A stretch of 64,000 nt of DNA from Nematostella vectensis (Eukaryota; Cnidaria; Anthozoa; Actiniaria; Edwardsiidae): the NCBI RefSeq assembly GCF_932526225.1, contig NC_064035.1, positions 8,543,296 to 8,607,295 on the forward strand. Direction: 5' to 3'. Positions 1 through 9,569 of the stretch are shown here, piece by piece (position 1 is the first letter of the stretch; every line of letters begins with the position of its first letter). The notes under the pieces are model-generated. The model was not told where the DNA came from, did no database searches, and saw only the letters and a program-made list of their open reading frames with translations. Made by a program: the position numbers and the translations under genes.

Positions 1-11
1 CAGTTTTCTTT

Positions 12-49
12 TGCTCCGACGAAGGGCTAACGCTCGAAACGTCAGCGCA
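12..49 (+). other. Hammerhead-ribozyme-like motif
   Basis: The stretch reads CCGACGA, then a short stem (GGGC, loop TAAC, GCTC), then GAAAC. This is the order of a hammerhead core (CUGANGA, stem II, GAAA), except that C replaces the conserved U4. Such motifs are known from Penelope-like retroelements and retrozymes of invertebrates. Whether it folds or cleaves cannot be told by eye. The rest of 1-289 holds nothing else I can identify and probably is an intron of the plus-strand gene that follows. Confidence 0.35.
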
Positions 50-289
50 ACTACTCTGTTTCACAGAGGCGTTTAACATACCTTTTCAACCTTGTGTTGA
101 TTTATACCTTGTTTACACCACGCTTACGCAGACCATCTAGTTTTTCTACAGCTTGTCTGTAATCATTCTAGCTATACCATCTATTTTAGATAAGCTCTGG
201 TAAATTGTAGTGCAGTGTGCATTACTCGCCAAACATCTGGGGAACAATAAGAGAAAAAGTGCTCAACAATTTGTTATTCCTTCTTGTAG

Positions 290-3200
290 CTCATCGATTA
301 CTTGATGAAAAAGTCCGTAATCGTTCAACTGTGGGGGAAGCAGGTTGTAGACAAAAAGCCCGTCAACAAGGCGGCGAAGGAGGGCAAGGATACGAAAACC
401 ATCATGAAGACAGAGAATGCTAAGAAAAGTATGGCCCCCGTGTCGTCGGCAGTCAAGGTGAGAGCACTCGCAGTTACAACTTAGTGCTTAGAACTAATAG
501 GTTCTAATCAAATCGTGGATTTTTGAACAGAAGAAACAAAAAATTGAAATCATATACGGTTTGGAGTTCAATTTGGAAATAATTGCACGAGTTAGTTTGG
601 AATTTGAGCTTTTGAGAAACTCACGTGTGGAAATTATTTTTAACTTGAATGAAAAATAGTATGGTTTTTAAAATATACATGGCAAACTTTTATAGAAATA
701 GACACATTTTTTGTATCTCAAAAATGATCGTGGTTGGAGGAGGTGAAAGTGTAACAGACAGGGTCCATTCCAGACTATGTTTCAGCGTCCAGTACTACTG
801 CACTGAATTACTTGATAACTGCACTACTCTCAGCCAACCAGAATCGGGTAATCTTGCCATGTATATAATAAAATATGATAAAGCAATAAATAGGCAACGA
901 AAAATGATGATAATAAGCTAAATTTATCCCCTTGTCTTTTCTGTTGTTTTTTTTTTTCTCGCTCCTGGTCACTGTATTAAAATAACTGTATTTGAGGCCT
1001 TTGTCTCTTTATTATCAGGAATCCGGCCAAACGAGTTTGTTGCATGTCTCGGAAGTCGCCATCATGCGGAAACGCAAAGAGCGACTAGAAAACAAACTGG
1101 TAAGTGGTCCGTAACACATCACGTAACGGTGTCACCGTAAATACACATAACGCAAAATGCATCACGTCACGGTGTTACCGACCATACACATAACGCAATA
1201 GGCATCACGTCACGGTGTCACCGGACATACACATAACGCAATATGCTTCACGTAACGGTGTCTACGTACATACACAAATGCAATACGCATTCACGTCACG
1301 GTGTTACCGGACAAACACATAACGCCATATACATCACGTCACGGTGTTACCGGACATACACATAACGCCATATACATCACGTCATTGTGTCACGGGACAT
1401 ACACATAACGCCATATACATCACGTCACTGTGTCACCGGACATACACATAACGCAATATGCATCACGTCACTGTGTTACCGGACATACACATAACGAAAT
1501 ATGCATCACGTAACGGTGTCACCGGGCATACACATAACGCAATAGGCATCACGTCACGGTGTCACCGGACATACACATAACGCAATATGCTTCACGTAAC
1601 GGTGTCACCGGACATACACATAACGCAATATGCATCACGTCACGGTGTCACCGGGCATACACATAACGCAATAGGCATCACGTCACGGTGTCGCCGGACA
1701 TACACATAACGCAATATACATCACGTCACGGTGTCACCGGACATACACATAACGCAATATGCATCACGTCACTGTGTCACCGGACATACACATAACGTAA
1801 TATGCATCACGTAACGGAAGTACACATACGCATCACGTTGCGCATGTATCACGCCACGCGCATCAGTCACGCATATATCACGTTTAAAGGTTTATCACGC
1901 CACACGATCACGTCGCGCATATATCACACAACGCTTAATAACGGCCCTCTAACATTCTCAAAACTTGATATTCTAGAACCAGATCCGACATTTGTGCGAT
2001 GATCGGCAAAAGAAAGGCCATATTGCCGTTGAGGTGAGTGGATCACCCACTCGTTTATTTCAAATTATCCCTTACACCCCCTCCCCCGTTTATTGCCAAT
2101 ATCCCTTACAGCCCCTCCCCCGTTTATTGGCAATATCCCTTACACCCACTCCCCCGTTTATTGCCAATATCCCTTACACCCCTCCCCCGTTTATTGCCAA
2201 TATCCCTTTCCCCCCCTCCCCCGTTTATTGGCAATACCCCTTACACCCCTCCCCATTTTAATGCCAATATTCCTTACACCCCCTCCCCCGTTTATTGGCA
2301 ATATCCCTTTCCCCCCCTCCCCTGTTTGTTGTCAATACCCCTTACACCCCTCCCCATTTTAATGCCAATATTCCTTACACCCCCTCCCCTGTTTATTGGC
2401 ATTATCCCTTACACCCCCTCCCCCGTTTATTGGCAATATCCCTTACACCCCCTCCCCCGTTTATTGGCAATATCCCTTACACCCCCTCCCCTGTTTATTG
2501 CCAATAAGCCTTACACCCCCTTCCCCGTTTATTGTCAATATCCCTTACACCCCCTCCCCCGTTTATTGCTAATACCCCTTACACCCACTCTCCCGTTTAT
2601 TGCCAATGTCCCTTACACCCCCTCCTCTGTTTATTTCCAATATCCTTTACACCCCATCCCAGTTTATTGGCAATATCCCTTACACCCCCTCCCCCGTTTA
2701 TTGCCAATATTCCTTACACCCCCTCCTCTGTTTATTTCCAATATCCCTTACACCCCCTACCCAGTTTATTGGCAATATCCCTTACACCCCCTACCCAGTT
2801 TATTGCCAATATCCCTTACACCCCCTCCCCCGTTTATTGCCAATATCCCTTACACCCACTCTCCCCCGTTTATTGCCAATATCCCTTACACCCCCTCCCC
2901 CGTTTATTGGCAATATCCCTTACACCCCCTCCCCCGTTTATTGGCAATATCCCTTACACCCACTCTCCCCCGTTTATTGGCAATATCCCTTACACCCCCT
3001 CCCCTGTTTATTGCCAATAAGCCTTACACCCCCTCCCCCGTTTATTGCCAATATCCCTTACACCCACTCTCCCCCGTTTATTGGCAATATCCCTTACGCC
3101 CCCTCCCCTGTTTATTGCCAATATCCCTTACACCCCCTCCCCCGTTTATTGCCAATATCCCTTAACCCCACTCTCCCGTTTATTGGCATAATCCCTTACA

Positions 3201-3455
3201 TCCACTCTCCCGCTTATTGCCAATAATCCTTACACGCACTCTCCCGTTTTTTGCCAACACCCCTTACACCCACTCTCCCGTTTATAGCCAATAATCCTTA
3301 CAGTGCATGTGATTTTTTTACAGATTGCGCAAATAAGGCACATCTTGGGTGACGGGCCCGTGGCTGCCGCTCCTGCGGGCGGTCCCTCACACGGGCACAG
3401 AGGGTCGAACAGCGATCAGAATAAGACAGAGAGCTCAGCCTGCACTATCCTGTAA
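290..3455 (+). CDS. C-terminal part of a C2-like / coiled-coil protein ending in a CaaX box (partial gene)
   Basis: Four exons join in phase 0: 290-457, 1019-1099, 1983-2033 and 3324-3455, giving 143 residues and a TAA stop. The first exon follows a good acceptor (TTCCTTCTTGTAG, with an in-frame stop inside it), so earlier exons should lie outside the window; an ATG at 305 is the alternative start. It opens with DYLMKKSVIVQLWGKQ, which resembles the last strand of C2-like domains such as those in kinesin-3-type tails. A Lys-rich linker follows, then a helical segment (VSEVAIMRKRKERLENKL, then IAVEIAQIRHIL), then a low-complexity tail. The protein ends SSACTIL: CTIL is a CaaX box whose final Leu predicts geranylgeranylation and hence membrane attachment. 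The family is not recognised. Introns 2 and 3 are filled by minisatellites. Confidence 0.6.
1110..1815. repeat. 43-bp minisatellite filling intron 2 of the CaaX gene
   Basis: About 16 copies of a 43-bp unit built around CATCACGTCACGGTGTCACC and ACACATAACGCAATATG. The array begins about ten bases after the 5' splice site at 1100 and decays into shorter CATCACG-type pieces by about 1930. Confidence 0.9.
2060..3310. repeat. 34-bp minisatellite filling intron 3 of the CaaX gene
   Basis: About 36 copies of a 34-bp unit (CCCTTACACCCCCTCC, then CCGTTTATTGCCAATAT). It runs from about 25 bases after the donor at 2034 to just before the acceptor at 3323. The unit has no stop in any plus-strand frame and its length is not a multiple of three, so all three frames stay open and give the same 34-residue pseudo-peptide. 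I do not take these frames as genes. Confidence 0.92.
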
Positions 3456-3500
3456 TATATACCGCGCATCATCATAATCGAATTCCCTAGCTCATTCTAA

Positions 3501-3702
3501 GGGCGCGTTTTTTTACTCGTGATTCCGGGATGAGAATGATTAGAATACAAAAAGCGCGCGTTAGTTTATCCCGCGTTCCCATTCCGGAATGGAATGAAGG
3601 CCATCCCACCAATTCTGCTACCTGTAGCAGAATGACCCGAATGCCATTCTAAAGATTCTCTACCAACCATTCCAATTCCAGAATAATAGGAAAAACGCGC
3701 CC
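3501..3702. mobile_element. MITE with PIF/Harbinger-like ends
   Basis: A 202-bp element begins GGGCGCGTTTTT and ends AAAAACGCGCCC, as inverted termini. It is flanked on both sides by TAA (3498-3500 and 3703-3705), a 3-bp TWA target duplication as used by PIF/Harbinger transposons. There is no coding capacity. Inside are further inverted ATTCCGGAAT-type pieces. Confidence 0.75.
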
Positions 3703-4229
3703 TAATTTGGGTGCTGGCTGAGTGCCCAAGGATAATTGGAGTGGTGGTATCCTAGTAAATCTGGAAACCTTGGGTTTCCTAGGAGTAATGGATGTTGACG
3801 GGAATAGCGCTTTTTGTCAGAGCGTTTTCTGTTACAGCGCTTTTTGTCACGGTGAACTAGGGAAAACGCGATAAAATGACGCAGCCCATTTCGGCGTAAG
3901 GCTTGTTCGTACATTTTTTTAGGATACCTTTGCCTTGTGAAGCATCTTTTTCTTGCTCCAAAAGCATACAAAAATTATGCGTAGACTCCAGTTCGTAAAA
4001 CAAGGCACTGGAGACGCGATAGAAACGCTCTGCTAGCAGTGACCACGACTAGTGCCTTGCTATCAATGCACACACGGGGACACTTGATTTGGAGCGTCGA
4101 TCTGTTGCGCCCTCCGCACCAACTAACACCTATAAGACACGGACTGTGTACATTTTAATGACAACCAAATACACTCAAATTACTGTGGAATTCACTCACG
4201 AGGTGACCATTTGGTGACCTGACACATGC
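3703..4229. other. Non-coding stretch, nothing recognised
   Basis: A short repeated motif (AGCGCTTTTTGTCA) occurs twice near 3808-3850. No exon with convincing splice sites was found. The 3' end of the minus-strand EVH1/Cobl-like gene could lie here or further right, but I could not place it. Confidence 0.4.
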
Positions 4230-4985
4230 GATAGAGAACACGAGTAGAGTCCGACTCAGGCGCGTGGCTAGGGATGGGTACAGGGGGGGAGGGGAGAACA
4301 CGAGTAGAGTCCGACTCAGGCGCGTGGCTAGGGATGGGTACAGGGGGGGAGGGGGGGAACACGAGTAGAGTCCGTCTCAGGCGCGTGGCTAGGGATAGGT
4401 ACAGGGGAGGGAGGAGGGAACACGAGTAGAGTCCGACTCAGGCGCGTGGCTAGAGATGGGTACAGGGGGGGAGGGGGGAACACGAGTAGAGTCCGTCTCA
4501 GGCGCGTGGCTAGGGATGGGTACAGGGGGGGGGGGGGGGGAGGGGGGAACACGAGTAGAGTCCGACTCAGGCGCGTGGCTAGAGATGGGTACAGGGGGGG
4601 AGGGGGGGAACACGAGTAGAGTCCGACTCAGGCGCGTGGCTAGGGATGGGTACAGGGGAGGGAGGGGGGAACACGAGTAGAGTCCGACTCAGGCGCGTGG
4701 CTAGGGATGGGTACAGGGGGGGAGGAGGGGGGAACACGAGTAGAGTCCGACTCAGGCGCGTGGCTAGGGATGGGTACAGGGGGGGAGGAGGGGGGAACAC
4801 GAGTAGAGTCCGACTCAGGCGCGTGGCTAGGGATGGGTACAGGGGAGGGAGGGGGGAACACGAGTAGAGTCCGACTCAGGCGCGTGGCTAGAGATGGGTA
4901 CAGGGGGGGGGAGGGGGGAACACGAGTAGAGTCCGACTCAGGCGCGTGGCTAGGGATGGGTACAGGGGGGAGGGGAGGGGGGAAC
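4230..4985. repeat. G-rich minisatellite of about 60 bp, about 13 copies
   Basis: Each unit contains GAACACGAGTAGAGTCCGAC, then TCAGGCGCGTGGCTAGG and GATGGGTACAGG, followed by a run of G/GGAGG that varies in length. The variable G tracts (up to 14 G in a row near 4527-4540) are the main difference between copies. Long frames open on both strands (Pro-rich on minus, Gly/Arg-rich on plus) are by-products of the repeat. Confidence 0.9.
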
Positions 4986-5469
4986 ACAAGTAGCCCCTTC
5001 CCAAAAAAGGGGCTACCTGCAACTGGGCTGTAGAACAGTCGGTAATAGGATAATCTTGTTCTAGTTGGTGGGGTAATTATATTCTAGGCTACAAGCAGAA
5101 AAGGCGGAAAACATAGCTTTCTTACGATAGTCTGTATATAGTTAAGTTAATTATCACGCGTCTAATGACTGCCAAGTACTATTCGATGTATTTTGTTCCA
5201 TTTTATTTATACCGTTGTACAAAATCAATAAATATAGAATCGCACCAATAAACAACTCACCCCTGCTATATATTTTGCTTGTTGTATAGTATGTAAGCGG
5301 AGAAGGATGATGAAAAACAGAGGCGCTTGAACCATCCAAATCAAACCTGGCCAGTATTGTTCGAATTCGTCGGACCGAGATAGTCGAGAGTCGGCGCGAT
5401 ATCGAACATTATCACTGATATCTGATAATGAGATTAGGATATTATCATTGTTTTCCTCTAATTATATGC

Positions 5470-6140
5470 TATTAGATAGTGGTTAGACCCCTTTCCTCTC
5501 CTCTTCCCTCGATATTGTGATATTATCGGAGATTATCTTATTATAATCACTAGATGTCTATCTAGATACCCTCCTTCCCTCTGCTGGACCCTCGATATTG
5601 TGATAGTATCGGAGATTATCTAATTAGAATCTACTAGATGTCTATTTAGATCCTCTCCTTCCATCTGCTTTACTCCTCGATATTGCGGTATTATCGGAGA
5701 TTATCTTTATTATCTGATATTACCAAGTCGTGAGATGCAATAATCAAGGTTCAATACAGCAGTTCTAAAGTTATGGTATCTGATATATATCAGTAATTAG
5801 ATGGACCTTCTATGTGTAAATCTTGTAATATTATCTGATATTATAAAGTCATGAGGTGCAATAATCTAGGTTCAACATGGCAGTTCTAAGGGTATAAAAT
5901 CTGATAAATATCAGAAATTAGATTTGTGAGCTTTGTTATAATATCGACTAAATATCTGATACTAGAACCCTTTATGGTCAGACCAGTCGATATCGCTTGG
6001 TTTTTACGCCCCAGAACCAGGCTGAAAACTATGGGGTCATCGCCTTGTAAAAACAACATTGTGATGAGCGTGGCAGACGTCAGCCCACCAGTCGATATTT
6101 TTACGCAACAGAACCGTGCTTAAAACTAAGGGGAGTAATA
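5470..6140. repeat. Nested AT-rich tandem duplications
   Basis: Three segments are each tandemly copied. CCTCGATATTGTGATATTAT starts units at about 5507, 5589 and 5674. A unit of about 118 bp containing GCAATAATC and GGTTCAA occurs at about 5717-5835 and 5836-5950. A piece with CCAGTCGATAT and TTTTACG occurs at about 5984 and 6090. No gene is seen. The flanks 4986-5469 and 6141-6530 show nothing I can name. Confidence 0.65.
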
Positions 6141-6534
6141 GGCGAAAAGGAATTTCAGAAACCCTCCCATACAGCAACATCATTGATCATCATTGATTTA
6201 TTTTTATTACAAAATAATGATCATCAGCTTTTTTATCACTGCATTTTTAATCACTGCATTTGACCAAACCAAAAGTGCATTTCACTGTAGGTTTGCATTA
6301 TGTTATGGATAACCCAAAGCATTCTGAAATTTGTTGACGTCGCTATAAATACGAAGCTTTTAATCAGTTTTGACGTCACAAACGACTTGTGGTGAGCTAT
6401 TTCAATCTGCATTTTTTGTTTATTTAGTTATAATATGTTTACTTATGTTTACTTTGGAAAATTAATATTAAAATAACTTCACCCCTATCAAAATTTGTTT
6501 CAAATTTTCATGACACTATTCACGTAACATACAT

Positions 6535-8216
6535 CCTTACGTAACATACATCCTAACGTAACGTACATCCTTGCGTAACGTACATCCTTACGTAACATAC
6601 ATCCTTACGTAACATACATCCTAACGTAAAATACATCCTTGCGTAACGTACATCCTAACGTAACATACATCCTTACGTAACATACATCCTTACGTAACAT
6701 ACATCCTTACGTAACATACATCCTATACATCCTAACGTAACGTACATCCTTGCGTAACGTACACCCTTACGTAACGTACATCCTTACGTTACATACATCC
6801 TTACGTAACCTACATCCTTACGTAACCTACATCCTTACGTAACATACATCCTCACGTAACATACATCCTCACGTAACATACATCCTTACGTAACGTACAT
6901 CCTTACGTAACGTACATCCTTACGTAACGTACATCCTTACGTAACGTACATCCTCACGTAACATACATCCTCACGTAACATACATCCTTACGTAACATAC
7001 ATTCTTACGTAACATACATCCTTACGTAACATACATCCTTGCGTAACGTACATCCTTACGTAACATACATCCTTACGTAACATACATCCTAACGTAAAAT
7101 ACATCCTTGCGTAACGTACATCCTAACGTAACATACATCCTTACGTAACATACATCCTTACGTAACATACATCCTTACGTAACATACATCCTATACATCC
7201 TAACGTAACGTACATCCTTGCGTAACGTACACCCTTACGTAACGTACATCCTTACGTAACATACATCCTAACGTAAAATACATCCTTGCGTAACGTACAT
7301 CCTAACGTAACATACATCCTTACGTAACATACATCCTTACGTAACATACATCCTTACGTAACATACATCCTTACGTAACATACATCCTATACATCCTAAC
7401 GTAACGTACATCCTTGCGTAACGTACACCCTTACGTAACGTACATCCTTACGTTACATACATCCTTACGTAACCTACATCCTTACGTAACCTACATCCTT
7501 ACGTAACATACATCCTTACGTAACATACATCCTCACGTAACATACATCCTTACGTAACGTACATCCTTACGTAACGTACATCCTTACGTAACGTACATCC
7601 TTACGTAACGTACATCCTTACGTAACATACATCCTCACGTAACATACATCCTCACGTAACATACATCCTTACGTAACATACATTCTTACGTAACATACAT
7701 CCTTACGTAACATACATCCTTGCGTAACGTACATCCTTACGTAACATACATCCTTACGTAACATACATCCTAACGTAAAATACATCCTTGCGTAACGTAC
7801 ATCCTAACGTAACATACATCCTTACGTAACATACATCCTTACGTAACATACATCCTTACGTAACATACATCCTATACATCCTAACGTAACGTACATCCTT
7901 GCGTAACGTACACCCTTACGTAACGTACATCCTTACGTTACATACATCCTTACGTAACCTACATCCTTACGTAACCTACATCCTTACGTAACATACATCC
8001 TTACGTAACATACATCCTCACGTAACATACATCCTTACGTAACGTACATCCTTACGTAACGTTCATCCTTAAGTAACGTACATCCTTACGTAACGTACAT
8101 CCTTACGTAACATACATCCTCACGTAACATACATCCTCACGTAACATACATCCTTACGTAACATACATTCTTACGTAACATACATCCTTACGTAACATAC
8201 ATCCTTACGTAACATA
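6535..8216. repeat. 17-bp minisatellite with higher-order structure
   Basis: Roughly one hundred copies of TTACGTAACATACATCC with point variants (AACGTA, TTGCGTAACGT, TCACGTA). A marker block, CATCCTATACATCC followed by the TTGCG and ACACCC variants, recurs near 6720, 7190, 7385 and 7868. This shows that blocks of several hundred bases were duplicated as higher-order units. Each unit holds the palindrome TACGTA. Confidence 0.92.
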
Positions 8217-8280
8217 CACAGGGCCGTAGCAGTGGGTGGGGCACTGGCGGCATGTGCCAGACATCTGCCTGACAGGCATT

Positions 8281-8490
8281 GTCACGTGACAGATACAAGC
8301 ACGTGACAGACATCAGCACGTGACAGACATCAGCACGTGACAGACATCAGCACGTGACAAACACCAGCACGTGACAGACATCAGCACGTGACAGACAACA
8401 GAACGTGACAGACACCAGCACGTGACAGACATCAGCACCTGAGAGACAGCACGTGTTAAGACAGCACGTGACAGACATCAACACGTGCGT
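8281..8490. repeat. Second 17-bp array, related to the first
   Basis: About 12 copies of GCACGTGACAGACATCA. The unit length equals that of the array at 6535-8216 and the two units align as ACGT(A/G)ACA(T/G)ACATC, so they probably share an origin. Each copy has a CACGTG (E-box palindrome). The 60 bp between the arrays contains a GC-rich insert (CCGTAGCAGTGGGTGGGGC) like that of the dispersed G-run repeats. Confidence 0.85.
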
Positions 8491-8687
8491 CATAATTTAG
8501 AATTTAAATCCATTCGGCTTGCTCAACGTTTATGCCATCGCGTTCCTCGTCTGCAAAAAAACGTATTTTATCAATAGTACTAGCATCAAGAAAATCATTG
8601 GCTCAAATTCAGCAACATATTTATTATTAAGCATTATCAATACTACTATTATTAATAATATAATTAGTTCAATATCGGCAACCTCAC

Positions 8688-8772
8688 CTTGGTCATCCTT
8701 GGAACTCGGTTTTTTGAAAGAAGCCATCATCGCAGCTACTTGCCCCCTGGGAACTACATTTGTATCGGTGCG
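8688..8772 (-). CDS. Segment 5: last exon found (exon 12)
   Basis: Eighty-five bases between GCCGCAG and GTGAGG, entering in phase 0 and leaving in phase 1. They code for VVPRGQVAAMMASFKKPSS and flanking residues. The open frame, the phase and the similarity of its motif to the end of exon 11 support it. Its acceptor abuts a tandem array. No convincing next exon was found to the left; a candidate near 5340-5270 has possible splice sites, but the required frame gives an unlikely hydrophobic peptide. Confidence 0.55.
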
Positions 8773-9534
8773 CTGCGGCGCCATGAGTATGTGAAGCTAG
8801 ACAGGGAATGACACAGGAAACGAGTAGGGTGTTAATTATGCGGCGCCATGAGTATGTGAAGCTAGACAGGGAATGACACAGGAAATGGGCGCCATGAGTA
8901 TGTGAAGCTAGACAGGGAATGACACAGGAAATGAGTAGGGTGTTAATTATGCGGCGCCATAAATATGTAAAGTTAAAGAATGAATGACACAGAAAATGGG
9001 CGCCATAAGTATGTGAAGCTAGACAGGGAATGACACAGGAAATGGGCGCCATAAGTATGTGAAGCTAGAGAGGAGATGACACAGGAAATGAGTAGGGGGT
9101 TAATTAGTTTGTATACTGATGGTGGTGTTAATGATGGTAGTGATATTTATGGTGGTGGACATGATGATGGTGGTGATGATGGTAATAAAGATGATGGTCG
9201 TGGTGGTGATGCAGATGATGAGGATGATAATGATGATGATGATAATAAAGATGATTGTGGTGGTATTGATAATGGTTATGATGATGATGGTTGTGTTGGT
9301 GATAGGGATGATAACGATGATGGCGGTGGTGATGGTGGTAAATATAGTGATGATGATGATAATGATGGTGGTAGCGGCGATAATGCCAATGATAATAATG
9401 ATAAGTGGTAATAATATTCGTGGTGATGGTAATGTTGATAATGGTTATGATGATGAAGATGATGATAATGATGATGATGATTGTGTTGGTGAAAGGGATG
9501 ATGGTGATGGCGGTGGTGATGGTGGTAAATATAG

Positions 9535-9569
<35 letters not shown>

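Noticed and set aside
2038-3226. Long overlapping Pro/Tyr-rich reading frames (up to 375 codons)
   Set aside because: They are one stop-free 34-bp repeat read in three frames, inside an intron with good splice sites on both sides.
4328-5033. Pro-rich minus and Gly/Arg-rich plus reading frames
   Set aside because: By-products of the G-rich 60-bp array; open on both strands and without splice or start context.
5154-5350. Possible further exon of the EVH1/Cobl-like gene
   Set aside because: Splice-like sites exist, but the frame required by phase 1 gives a hydrophobic peptide unlike the protein, while the better frame does not fit the phase.
1110-8490. CRISPR-like regular repeats
   Set aside because: The arrays are head-to-tail minisatellites without unique spacers, and the genome is eukaryotic.
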